Positions 1 to 7,455 of a stretch of DNA of 9,332 nucleotides are shown one piece after another. The stretch comes from Chitinivibrionales bacterium (GTDB taxonomy: Bacteria > Fibrobacterota > Chitinivibrionia > Chitinivibrionales > WJKA01). Location of the stretch: positions 1 through 9,332 of the forward strand of contig WJKA01000118.1 in assembly GCA_014729375.1 (NCBI GenBank), written 5' to 3'. A model generated the notes under the pieces. The model made no database searches. It had not been told where the DNA came from and was given only the letters and a program-made list of their open reading frames with translations. Both the position numbers and the translations under genes were made by a program. Positions within the stretch are counted from its first letter, which is position 1, and every line of letters starts with the position of its first letter.

Positions 1-1279
1 ACCTGTGATAGTGCATGGCCAGCTTGCGTTCGCCCTGCTTTTCAATCCAGCGCGCAATTGCACGTGAATCAAAACCCATGGATTCAAACAATTCCTCATT
101 ACTTTGCTTAAATTCCGTCCGTCGTTCAATATACGATCGCCACTGGCCGGGATAGAGGGCCCGGACTGCAAGCCAGGTTTTCTCTTCCCGGATTTCATCT
201 TTTCCGTGAAGTGACGACAACACCGTATCAGGACGTACAGAACCGATAAACCACAGATGAAAATCGATGCCGGAAAATTTATTCGTAAAAGCAAGCAGTT
301 CTTTCAGCGCTGCGGTTCCATAGGGACAATGCGCCATTATGTAGAGATCGTAGCGGCTTGAATGCTGTGTGTTCTTTATTTCCGATGGTAATTCGAGCAT
401 TGCGTGAACCACGCTGTCTTCAGGCATTCCCGGAAGAATTTCGTGCCATCCTTTTTCGCTCAATATCAGGGAATCGCCTTTAATTGCGGCGGAAAGATAT
501 GATAATGCCTTTCCCTGAAAATTAAAATTCATTACCGGTATACCTTGCCGGACTGTCACTGCCGCGGTGCCTGTTTTTCGGTGACCGTTTACAATAAGAT
601 CGCACGAGGGCAACGATGATACAAGCCATGCAACATTCTCTTCACCTACATGCGAAAGAATGATTTGAAAATCGGATTTTCTCTTAAGCTCATCCCGGAT
701 TTTTTCAAGCGATTCACGGGGATCGGCTACAATTATGCTGCTGTCGATATCAAAGAGTTTTTCCCGGGTTGTCACCGCGGTAATTCCAAATATTTTATCT
801 TTTTTCTCAATAAATACATAGGGTTGCGCAAGATAGGTGCTTTCATTGATAAAGCAATTAGCCGAAACGAGCGGCAGTGAATATTTTCCGGCAGTTTCAA
901 CGAGCCATTTTCCGCCAAATTGCAGCTCTTCATCACCAACTGCAACAGCATCATATTTCATATACCCCATTGCCTGTATTGCGGCACGGGTACGTGCAGA
1001 ATCGATCGCGCGGCCCTCGGAATACGAATCGTATATCCCCCCGCCTGAAAATCCGCCGGCATCAAGAAGCAACCGGTCGCCATAATCGACAAGCTCCGAC
1101 AGAAACGCAGCGCGGTTTGCCAGGCCGCCGCCGGGATTGCCGGGACAATCGCAGGGGAAAAGCATGGCGTGCGTTTCCGCACCGGCAAGTATCTGCAGCG
1201 TATCATTGCCGGGATTCGCAGAAAGGACCGGAAAGAAACAGGCAAGTATCAGAAAACAAACGGCCGAGAAACGTGACAT
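1..1279 (-). CDS. Secreted UshA-like metallophosphatase fused to a thioredoxin-fold domain (partial, C-terminus beyond window)
   Basis: An uninterrupted minus-strand frame starts at ATG 1279-1277 and runs off the window edge after 426 codons. AGAAGGAAGA (1291-1300) lies 11 nt before the ATG and serves as ribosome binding site. Residues 1-21 form a Sec signal peptide (probable cleavage VLSA/N). Residues 27-290 look like a calcineurin-type phosphoesterase of the UshA/5'-nucleotidase class: ETH at 35-37, LLLDAGG 70-76, VGDEE 114-118, LSHVG 208-212 and NGH 231-233 sit where metal-site motifs belong. A PCDCPGNPGGG stretch (42-52) recalls the Cys-rich CxC/GGL signature of UshA-like (seleno)proteins. 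Residues 309-426 start a second domain: LYIMAHCPYG (312-321), then FHLWFIGS and SSLHG, resembling DsbA/GILT-like thioredoxin folds. Only one active-site cysteine (C318) is present. Several canonical metal ligands also look replaced (Glu for Asp at 35, Asp for Asn at 116), so catalysis is uncertain. The role is probably periplasmic; the substrate is unknown. Confidence 0.75.
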   Translation of the reverse strand, partial: MSRFSAVCFLILACFFPVLSANPGNDTLQILAGAETHAMLFPCDCPGNPGGGLANRAAFLSELVDYGDRLLLDAGGFSGGGIYDSYSEGRAIDSARTRAAIQAMGYMKYDAVAVGDEELQFGGKWLVETAGKYSLPLVSANCFINESTYLAQPYVFIEKKDKIFGITAVTTREKLFDIDSSIIVADPRESLEKIRDELKRKSDFQIILSHVGEENVAWLVSSLPSCDLIVNGHRKTGTAAVTVRQGIPVMNFNFQGKALSYLSAAIKGDSLILSEKGWHEILPGMPEDSVVHAMLELPSEIKNTQHSSRYDLYIMAHCPYGTAALKELLAFTNKFSGIDFHLWFIGSVRPDTVLSSLHGKDEIREEKTWLAVRALYPGQWRSYIERRTEFKQSNEELFESMGFDSRAIARWIEKQGERKLAMHYHR

Positions 1280-1469
1280 AAACGGAAAATTCTTCCTTCT
1301 GTAGTGTCCATGAATAAGATATATAAAATATGTTGCTGCGATGAAAAAAATCTCCCTCTTTATTCTCTCTGTCTCTTCGGGATAATTATATTAATACGAT
1401 TCCCGGCAGCCGAATAGTATGTTGATTAGCAAAAACCGAAACGCATAATCTCATGAAAGGAGATCCATT
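1280..1469. promoter_or_regulatory. AT-rich divergent intergenic region between the metallophosphatase and trpB2
   Basis: This 190-bp stretch must hold the promoters of both diverging genes. It has AT-rich runs at about 1312-1332 (ATATATAAAATA) and 1382-1394 (ATAATTATATTAA) that could serve as -10 regions: TATATT at 1387-1392 for the rightward gene, and a TATATA-like block near 1320 for the leftward gene. No convincing -35 hexamer stands at proper spacing for either, so exact promoters are not assigned. A 14-codon frame, MKKISLFILSVSSG (1341-1385), lies inside without a ribosome binding site. I see no riboswitch or attenuator hairpin. Confidence 0.4.
1456..1463 (+). promoter_or_regulatory. 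Strong ribosome binding site of trpB2
   Basis: AAAGGAGA lies 6 nt before ATG 1470. The near-perfect Shine-Dalgarno fixes this start and implies efficient translation. A shifted-frame ATG at 1453 lies directly before it but has no such site. Confidence 0.75.
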
Positions 1470-2834
1470 ATGGCCGAAAGAACCAAATTTATCCTTGATG
1501 AAAAAGACCTGCCCACGGCATGGTATAATATTCAGCCCGACCTTCCGGAGCCGCTGCCACCATACCGTCATCCGGCAACAAAAGAACCAACCCGTCTTCC
1601 GCCGCCGCTTTTTGTGGAAGAAATCGATAATCAGGAACACAACACAAAAGACCAGTGGATTGAGATACCCGAAGAAGTCATGAATGTCTATCGCAGTTGG
1701 CGTCCGACCACACTTTTTCGCGCTCATCGTCTTGAAAAAAAACTGGATACTCCTGCAAAAATTTTCTACAAATACGAAGGAACGAGTCAGGCAGGAAGCC
1801 ATAAGCCAAATACCGCTGTTGCCCAAGCATATTACAATAAAAAAGCGGGGATCAAGCGTTTGACAACCGAAACCGGCGCAGGACAGTGGGGCAGCGCACT
1901 TTCACTGGGATGCAATTTTTTTGACATCGAGCTGAAAGTCTACATGGTAAAAGTGAGCTTTGAACAAAAGCCGTACCGCCGGATTCTGATGAAAGCCTGG
2001 GGGGCAAATTGTATTCCCAGCCCCAGCCAGGACACCAAAATAGGCCGGAAAATACTGGAGGATGATCCTGAATGCCCCGGAAGTCTCGGGATTGCTATCG
2101 GCGAGGCCTGTGAAGAAGCTTTCGCAAATGACGATACGCGATATTCGCTGGGAAGTGTACTCAATCATGTTCTGCTCCACAATACAATTAACGGACTTGA
2201 GACAAAAAAACTCATGACAGAATATGCCGATGCCTACCCCGATATTATTGTTGGCTGTGTCGGTGGCGGCTCAAACGCCGCAGGAATGTTTCTTCCTTTT
2301 GTCAAAGACAAGATCGATGGAAGCAAACCCGACCTCAGAATTATCTGCGCAGAGCCTACCAGTTGTCCGACACTGACCAAAGGCCCGCTCACCTGGGATT
2401 ACGGTGATGTTGCGGGAATGGCACCCATTACATTTATGAACACGCTCGGGCATAATTTCATTCCGCCACCCGTCCATGCCGGCGGGCTCAGATACCATGG
2501 TATGGCGCCGATTATCAGTCACCTGCTCAAGCTTGGGTTCGTTGAAGCCGCGGCTGTGCCGCAACTGGAAACGTTTGAGGCTGGAATAACATTTGCCCGA
2601 ACCGAAGGTATCCTTTCAGCACCTGAAACCACGCATGCACTCAGGGTTGGTATCAATGAAGCACTCAAATGCAGGGAAACCGGTGAAGCAAAAACAATTT
2701 TAATTGCTCACAGCGGACACGGCCATTTCGACCTTTCCGCCTATGATGCCTATCTGAGCGACAAGCTCGATAATTATGAATATCCTGAAGGCAAAGTCAA
2801 AGAAGCGCTCGATCATCTGCCGTCAATAGGATAA
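1470..2834 (+). CDS. trpB: Tryptophan synthase beta chain, TrpB2 type
   Basis: The 454-aa product is a PLP enzyme that condenses indole with serine to give tryptophan. It belongs to the longer TrpB2 subfamily (TIGR01415-like) rather than TrpB1. The extended N-terminus (1-80, with ILDEKDLPTAWYNI and a proline-rich segment) is typical of TrpB2. GSHKPNTA (109-116) carries the PLP lysine K112. TETGAGQWG (133-141) holds the catalytic glutamate E134, and VGGGSN (264-269) binds the PLP phosphate. RTEGILSAPET (377-387) and HSGHG (414-418) complete the fold. Length is normal and the frame intact. No trpA or other trp gene is adjacent, and the gene has its own strong RBS and a terminator directly downstream, so it appears monocistronic. 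In the family, TrpB2 often accompanies a separate complete trp operon and is thought to salvage free indole or use other serine-type donors. That role here is inference. Confidence 0.95.
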   Translation: MAERTKFILDEKDLPTAWYNIQPDLPEPLPPYRHPATKEPTRLPPPLFVEEIDNQEHNTKDQWIEIPEEVMNVYRSWRPTTLFRAHRLEKKLDTPAKIFYKYEGTSQAGSHKPNTAVAQAYYNKKAGIKRLTTETGAGQWGSALSLGCNFFDIELKVYMVKVSFEQKPYRRILMKAWGANCIPSPSQDTKIGRKILEDDPECPGSLGIAIGEACEEAFANDDTRYSLGSVLNHVLLHNTINGLETKKLMTEYADAYPDIIVGCVGGGSNAAGMFLPFVKDKIDGSKPDLRIICAEPTSCPTLTKGPLTWDYGDVAGMAPITFMNTLGHNFIPPPVHAGGLRYHGMAPIISHLLKLGFVEAAAVPQLETFEAGITFARTEGILSAPETTHALRVGINEALKCRETGEAKTILIAHSGHGHFDLSAYDAYLSDKLDNYEYPEGKVKEALDHLPSIG

Positions 2835-2857
2835 TTGTTTTTTCAAGGAAATACCCG

Positions 2858-2891
2858 GAGAGAGACAAACAACGGCTTGTCTCTCTCTTTT
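2858..2891 (+). terminator. Intrinsic terminator of trpB2
   Basis: GAGAGAGACAA (2858-2868) pairs perfectly with TTGTCTCTCTC (2877-2887). This makes an 11-bp stem with an 8-nt loop, followed by TTTT (2888-2891). It starts 23 bp after the trpB2 stop codon. The U tract is short, but the perfect stem and its position make termination likely. Confidence 0.8.
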
Positions 2892-2939
2892 GTATTGCTC
2901 TTCACATGGTAGGGGACAGTCCTTTTTGCAGGAATCGAG

Positions 2940-2970
2940 TGTACTGTATGGCAAATACGTGTGTGTTTCC
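2940..2970 (+). repeat. Left terminal inverted repeat of the MITE-like element
   Basis: This 31-nt arm begins TGTACTGTATGGCAAATACG and ends in GTTTCC. It matches the reverse complement of 3102-3132 at 29 of 31 positions. The match stops at its outer edge: base 2939 does not pair with 3133. Confidence 0.8.
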
Positions 2971-3101
2971 GTGGAACAGTTTTTGTTCCTGTTGAGGCGC
3001 GAAGATGGCGAATACCGGGTGTATTCAACTGATCCTGCTCCGCTATAGCGTGGCTACGCGACGGCGAGTGAGCAACGAAGACAGGGATGAAAAAAGCCTG
3101 T

Positions 3102-3132
3102 GGAAACACGCACGTATTTGCGATACAGTACA
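3102..3132 (-). repeat. Right terminal inverted repeat of the MITE-like element
   Basis: This 31-nt arm begins GGAAAC and ends ATACAGTACA. It is the inverted partner of 2940-2970. Its last base is immediately followed by the kinase stop codon, read on the minus strand. Confidence 0.8.
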
Positions 3133-6100
3133 TTAGGAATTCTGCTGCCTGCTCATGATTTTATTGAGTACTTTTGAGAATTCTTCAATGCTGAACGGCT
3201 TGGCTATCACTCCGCTGAACCCGTATTTTCGATAGTTGGCAAGAACAGGATCGTTTGAATAGCCGCTGAAAACAATAACTTTGGCATCTTCATCGATTTC
3301 GAGGATTTTCCTGACCGCTTCACGCCCCCCCATACCACCAGGCACGGTAAGGTCCATTATTACAGCGTCAAAACCCTCATCTTTTTCAATAGCTTCACCG
3401 TATGCTTCAACCGCCTCACTGCCGTTTGAGGTGCAGACTACATCATAACCACTGGTAGTAATCAACCGGCGAACAACCATCCTGACAACCTCATCATCAT
3501 CCATTACAAGAATCCGATTTGTGCCGGGTATCAGTTGTTCTTCTTCGGCTTTTTCATTTTCTGAAGATGCAGCGGATGCAGGGAGGTAGAAAATGAATTT
3601 GGACCCTTTCCCCGGCGTTGACCTGGCGGTCATGTGTCCTCCGTGCTTTTTTACAATTGAAAACGCTGTTGTCAACCCGAGGCCGCTGCCGTCCTGCTTG
3701 GTTGAGAAATACGGATCGAATATTTTTTCAAGATCGCGAGAGTGTATTCCCACGCCTTCGTCACTGACAGATATTTTAATGTAGTTACCGGGTTTCATTG
3801 GAAGTGTAGAGGCAGTGCCGGTCTTGATTTTTTCGCCCAGTGAATAATTCGCAGCCCCGACGCGTATCGTGCCGCCCTCGGGCATGGACTGGTTCGCATT
3901 AATAACAAGGTTATTGAGTACCTGGTCGACCTGGCCCCGGTCTACTTCCACAGCCCAGAGATCGTCCGGAAGGTCAAGGGCATAATCTACATTGGAACCG
4001 CTCAGGCAGAAACCGACCGAATCTTCAATGATTTCTTTTATCGATGCATTTTCTTTGACAGGCGTTCCGCCTTTTGAAAAGGTCAGAAGCTGCTTGGTAA
4101 GCCTGCTTGCCCTGAACGCGGCCTTCTCAGCATCCATAATCAACTGCTTCGCTTCATCATCATGACGGATATTCATTTTTGCCATGAAAAGATTGGTCAC
4201 GATACCCGTCAGGATATTATTAAAATCATGGGCTATTCCACCGGCAAGCAACCCTACCGATTCAAGCTTCCTGGCTTTGAAAAGCTCATTTTCCATTTTC
4301 TGCTGTTCGGTTATATCCCGGAAAACAAGGACCACTCCGATTAATTGTCCGTCACTGTCTCTCATCGGCGAACTCGCATACGCTATATGACGCTTTGTAC
4401 CATCCTTTGATTCGAGTATCCGTCCGAATGAGCAGTCGATAATATTCGATGTTTTTATTACTTCAACCACCGGATTTTCACACGGCTCGCTAGTACGCTC
4501 ATTATGCAAGGGAAATACCTCTTCAAAAGATCTGTCGATCAATTCATCTCTGTTCCATCCGAGAAGCGAAGCGGCAACGGTGTTTGCCAGAACAATCCTG
4601 CCCTCCGTATCGGTCGAAATAACGCCGTCACTGATCGATCTGAGCGTTACTTCAAGCAGCTCTTTCTCTTCTGCAAGCTCCCGCTCTGCAGCTTTACGCA
4701 TCGAGACATCCCGGATTACCGCCGTATAAAAATTCCCGTTCCGTCCCTCCCAGGATGAAACCGACAACTCGATCGGGAACGACTCTCCGTTCTTGCGAAT
4801 CGCAAGACCTTCACGAATACTGTCTTTCCTTTCTCCCCGCGCCTCACCGCTGAATAGTTCTACGGGATTTTTATGGCTGTTCCGGTATTGCTCGGGCATA
4901 AGGACTTCAAATGAATGGCCAATGATCTCCCCGGATACATACCCGAACATCAGTTCGGCTCCGCTGTTCCAGAAAACAACGGCCCCTTTTTCATCAACCG
5001 AAAAAATCGCTTCGTGCGCACTCTGCGCCACTGCTTTGAACTTTTCATCACTCTCGCGCTGCATTTCCAGCAGACGTTTGGCTTCAGTTATTTCAGATGT
5101 TATCTCAGTGGAACCGACAATGGTTCCGTCTGGATCGCGCACCGGATATGCCCTGATATCCCAGATCCGGCCGTCGGGTGTGGAAATTTCTTTCCTGCAC
5201 GCCCGCCCATTTTCCATGGATTCCACGACCGGACACCCCTGGCAGGGACTGCTTGACTGGTGCCACAACTCATAACAACGCTTCCCAGAAATTTCATCTA
5301 TGCCCAATCCGACATCCGTACATGCAGAGCTGTTTGCCCAGACTATATTCAGCGAAGTGTCCTGGTAGAGCACCAGTTCTGAGAGTGAATCGAGAATCCG
5401 TTGTTTTTCACGCTCAGAGCTCTTAAGGCGACGTTCAATTTCTTCACGTTTGGCAATATCCTCCCTGAGTTCTTCGTTTGCCTTTCGAAGCTCCTGTGTG
5501 CGTTTTTTTACCCGCTTTTCCAGCCGTTCATTTGCCTGCACAAGAGCGTCTTCAGCTTTGATCTGCCCGATTTTTGCACAAAGTAATTTTACAATTTCAT
5601 TAAGAAAATCTATTTCAACCTCGTTCCAGCTTCGACAATGCCGGGCATCGCTGAAACTTACGAATCCAGTGGGATTTTCAGTATCGGGAAAAAAAATTGC
5701 CAGAAATGAATTAATACCGGTGTCGTTGAATATTTTCAGTATCTTATCTTTCTGCGGACCCTCTAACGAGCCCTCGTCGACACTGACATATTGTTTTCCA
5801 AGAAAGTTCCTGCAGATTTCCCCGGGAACCGTAAGACCGATCGTAGAATCCCTGTCAGATTCGGACCACTGAACAATGCATTCCGCATCATAGTTATCGC
5901 GAAATACATAGTAACTTGCACGCGCGAGACTGAAAAACTCTCCGGCTTTTCTCAGGACCTGAAACACAAAATCATTTTCTGTCAATTTTTTGTCGGGGAT
6001 CAGTTTCCAGAACTCAACGCGCAGGCGGTTTATTTCGCTCTGATCCCTGATCTCGCTCTGCGCTTCCTGAAGGTCTTCCATGAGAATGTCGAGACCGCAA

Positions 6101-6309
6101 AAAACATTAGTGAATTCATCCTCCGGAAGTTCGGATATATTAACTTTTTGGGAATAATCACTCATTGAAATACGCGCAAGAGTTTCGGTAATAAGTGAAA
6201 GCTTGCTGCTTACATGCTCTTTGTATTTTTCAAGCTCTGAAGCGGACATCGCTGGATTGGTTGTCCTTTCGGCACTGTATCGGAGCGGCCCCGCCGGCCG
6301 CATGAACAT
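3133..6309 (-). CDS. Hybrid sensor histidine kinase: HAMP-like, GAF, three PAS, HisKA, HATPase and receiver
   Basis: The product is a soluble hybrid two-component kinase, 1058 aa in its longest form. Domains in order: HAMP-like segment about 35-88; GAF 95-247; charged coiled coil 251-303; PAS1 304-405; PAS2 420-537; PAS3 550-666; HisKA 678-745 with the phospho-accepting histidine in GIAHDFNNIL (H694); HATPase 789-910 with N804, DEGVGI 850-855, IFDPYFSTK 863-871 and GSGLGL 874-879; receiver 931-1050 with acidic D937-D939, phospho-acceptor D986, S1015 and K1037. No transmembrane segment is seen, so it should sense cytoplasmic signals. PAS1 carries four cysteines (C345, C356, C359, C371), including CQGCP. 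The first ATG (6309) has only a poor upstream site; residue M21 (ATG 6249-6247) follows AAAGGA at 14 nt and begins recognisable sequence, so it may be the true start. No cognate regulator is adjacent. Partner and output are unknown. Confidence 0.93.
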   Translation of the reverse strand: MFMRPAGPLRYSAERTTNPAMSASELEKYKEHVSSKLSLITETLARISMSDYSQKVNISELPEDEFTNVFCGLDILMEDLQEAQSEIRDQSEINRLRVEFWKLIPDKKLTENDFVFQVLRKAGEFFSLARASYYVFRDNYDAECIVQWSESDRDSTIGLTVPGEICRNFLGKQYVSVDEGSLEGPQKDKILKIFNDTGINSFLAIFFPDTENPTGFVSFSDARHCRSWNEVEIDFLNEIVKLLCAKIGQIKAEDALVQANERLEKRVKKRTQELRKANEELREDIAKREEIERRLKSSEREKQRILDSLSELVLYQDTSLNIVWANSSACTDVGLGIDEISGKRCYELWHQSSSPCQGCPVVESMENGRACRKEISTPDGRIWDIRAYPVRDPDGTIVGSTEITSEITEAKRLLEMQRESDEKFKAVAQSAHEAIFSVDEKGAVVFWNSGAELMFGYVSGEIIGHSFEVLMPEQYRNSHKNPVELFSGEARGERKDSIREGLAIRKNGESFPIELSVSSWEGRNGNFYTAVIRDVSMRKAAERELAEEKELLEVTLRSISDGVISTDTEGRIVLANTVAASLLGWNRDELIDRSFEEVFPLHNERTSEPCENPVVEVIKTSNIIDCSFGRILESKDGTKRHIAYASSPMRDSDGQLIGVVLVFRDITEQQKMENELFKARKLESVGLLAGGIAHDFNNILTGIVTNLFMAKMNIRHDDEAKQLIMDAEKAAFRASRLTKQLLTFSKGGTPVKENASIKEIIEDSVGFCLSGSNVDYALDLPDDLWAVEVDRGQVDQVLNNLVINANQSMPEGGTIRVGAANYSLGEKIKTGTASTLPMKPGNYIKISVSDEGVGIHSRDLEKIFDPYFSTKQDGSGLGLTTAFSIVKKHGGHMTARSTPGKGSKFIFYLPASAASSENEKAEEEQLIPGTNRILVMDDDEVVRMVVRRLITTSGYDVVCTSNGSEAVEAYGEAIEKDEGFDAVIMDLTVPGGMGGREAVRKILEIDEDAKVIVFSGYSNDPVLANYRKYGFSGVIAKPFSIEEFSKVLNKIMSRQQNS

Positions 6310-6349
6310 CCGGCTGATTATTCACCACGCCGGAAAAGGGTTATCTTTA

Positions 6350-6378
6350 AGTATACCCTTTAACATCGAATTTGTAAA
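6350..6378 (-). promoter_or_regulatory. Sigma-70 type promoter of the hybrid kinase
   Basis: On the minus strand TTTACA (6378-6373) and TATACT (6355-6350) are separated by exactly 17 bp. Each hexamer differs from consensus at one base. Transcription would start near 6343, about 34 nt before the first ATG (6309) and about 94 nt before the alternative ATG (6249). The kinase is therefore probably transcribed on its own rather than by read-through from the upstream gene ending at 6424. The remainder of 6310-6423 shows nothing else I can name, and I see no clear terminator for the upstream gene. Confidence 0.65.
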
Positions 6379-6423
6379 TACTGTTGCTTAATCAACTGCA
6401 TAAATACCGATATTATTACTATA

Positions 6424-7413
6424 CTAATAGGTAAATGTCATTGTCACACGCACGGAATCGTCTTCTTTCGTGCGATGCGGGAACCGCCAGGATTCAATTT
6501 CTGAAACAAATGATTTCTTAAAAAGATTTCGAATGCCCAAAGTGACAATTTCCGGATCGACAACTTCGCCCGAGGCATTGACCGAAAAGCTGAAATCTAT
6601 TGAATCCGGTATGGAAGATACGGGCATGCCATAGCCATCGACAGCGCCGCGAAGAACCGGGTAATAATACCTGGACGCCATATCCCGTATCTCCTTCTCA
6701 GACATAGTGCTGCGCTCGATTGTTTTCATGTCCGCAACTACGGCATTGTGTAAAAACGTATACTCGTCTACGTCAAGAAGGCATGCTTCAATCGAAAAAT
6801 TATCGATAGTATTTATAATGCCTTCCTGAAAGAACGTGTCAAGTGATGCTTCTCCATAATCAATGTACCGGCTGCCGTTTATCAGCAGTCCTGATGGTTC
6901 CTTTTTTATTTTCCATAAATCCGAGGTATTACTTTCCCCGTAACAGGTATCCTCCTCAGTAACCAGATTCTGGCGAATAATGAGCACATCGCACACAACG
7001 GCACTGGTATCTTCTTTTGGATTGCCAAACGGCACCAGGACGCCGTGAATTATATGCGAAACGTCAAACAGCTTGCCGGAAGGAAGTTTCTGGGTATACT
7101 TTTTTTCCATCCATATTGTTCCGTTTTTTTTCAGCTCAAGGCGTTTTTTTCCGACCAGCGTATTCCGGGAGCTGGCTTCGCGGCAATGCCAGAATCCTGC
7201 AAACGCCTGCCTGGCTTCTCTGGCGCTGTTTTCATCAAACTTTTCCACCACACCATAATCATCCATTGGAGATTCGAGCAATATAGAGAATTGTTGCGGA
7301 AGTCCGTCGGTGATAATTTTATTTGTAATAAATGCTACGATGATTAGAACCACGATGAGCGGTACTGCTTTGATCAGTGTCCGTGGCTTTGTCTGTTCTT
7401 TTCGTGCCCTCAT
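6424..7413 (-). CDS. Single-span membrane protein with TonB/AgmX-like C-terminal domain
   Basis: The 329-aa product has a basic N-terminus (MRARKEQTKPR), one membrane helix at about 13-34 (IKAVPLIVVLIIVAFI) and a long periplasmic part, the topology of TonB-like proteins. Residues 270-329 resemble the TonB/AgmX-PglI C-terminal fold: a beta strand (IDFSFSVNASGEVVDP), an IVTLGI strand, a helix ending in ESWRFP (307-312), and a last strand VRVTMTFTY at the very C-terminus. The proline-rich linker typical of TonB is missing. Instead, residues 70-185 form a beta-rich, lipocalin-like or unknown domain (GFWHCRE, KKNGTIWMEKKY, SDLWKIKKE) with cysteines C77, C141 and C157. No exbB, exbD or outer-membrane receptor lies in the window, so energy-transducing function is unproven. 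An AGGGGGCG site lies just before the start. Function unknown; the domain assignment rests on pattern recognition. Confidence 0.8.
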   Translation of the reverse strand: MRARKEQTKPRTLIKAVPLIVVLIIVAFITNKIITDGLPQQFSILLESPMDDYGVVEKFDENSAREARQAFAGFWHCREASSRNTLVGKKRLELKKNGTIWMEKKYTQKLPSGKLFDVSHIIHGVLVPFGNPKEDTSAVVCDVLIIRQNLVTEEDTCYGESNTSDLWKIKKEPSGLLINGSRYIDYGEASLDTFFQEGIINTIDNFSIEACLLDVDEYTFLHNAVVADMKTIERSTMSEKEIRDMASRYYYPVLRGAVDGYGMPVSSIPDSIDFSFSVNASGEVVDPEIVTLGIRNLFKKSFVSEIESWRFPHRTKEDDSVRVTMTFTY

Positions 7414-7455
7414 TTTCAGCGCCCCCTGTTTCCGAGCGATTTATCACGTATAAAA

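Larger units (their letters stand above)
2940..3132. mobile_element. MITE-like palindromic element with 31-bp terminal inverted repeats
   Basis: The 193-bp segment starts TGTACTGTAT and ends ATACAGTACA. The outer 31 nt at each end (2940-2970 and 3102-3132) are inverted copies of each other with 29 of 31 positions matching (mismatches at TIR positions 11 and 23). The 131-bp interior holds further short hairpins: GGAACA/TGTTCC (2973-2989), GAATAC/GTATTC (3010-3026), the palindrome CGCTATAGCG (3041-3050) and GCGT/ACGC (3048-3059). No transposase or credible protein is encoded. Size, long TIRs and intergenic position fit a non-autonomous miniature transposable element or a structured intergenic repeat family. 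A TA dinucleotide lies near each end (2942-2943 and 3129-3130), which would suit TA-targeting IS630/mariner-like transposition, but no longer target duplication is visible. The right end abuts the kinase stop codon (3133-3135), so the kinase transcript should carry this fold at its 3' end. Confidence 0.65.

Noticed and set aside
772..1281. Several frames of 60-134 codons on both strands over the metallophosphatase
   Set aside because: The continuous 426-codon minus frame with signal peptide and family motifs explains this region; the rest are shadows.
1341..1385. 14-codon frame MKKISLFILSVSSG upstream of trpB2, as a possible Trp leader peptide
   Set aside because: It has no ribosome binding site, contains no tryptophan codon, and no attenuator hairpins follow it. 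It looks like a chance frame resembling the start of a signal peptide.
2843..3133. 96-codon minus-strand frame across the repeat element
   Set aside because: It is made almost wholly of the inverted repeats and interior hairpins, starts at the palindrome edge and has no recognisable domain. Repeat-derived, not a gene.
4793..5275. 160-codon plus-strand frame inside the kinase gene (and other long antisense frames there)
   Set aside because: It is antisense to conserved PAS coding sequence, serine/proline-rich in the way of reverse-strand shadows, and has no domain or start signals.
6390..6405. GTTG/CAAC short hairpin as terminator of the TonB-like gene
   Set aside because: The stem is only 4 bp, with no T run in the required direction. 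Not supportable.
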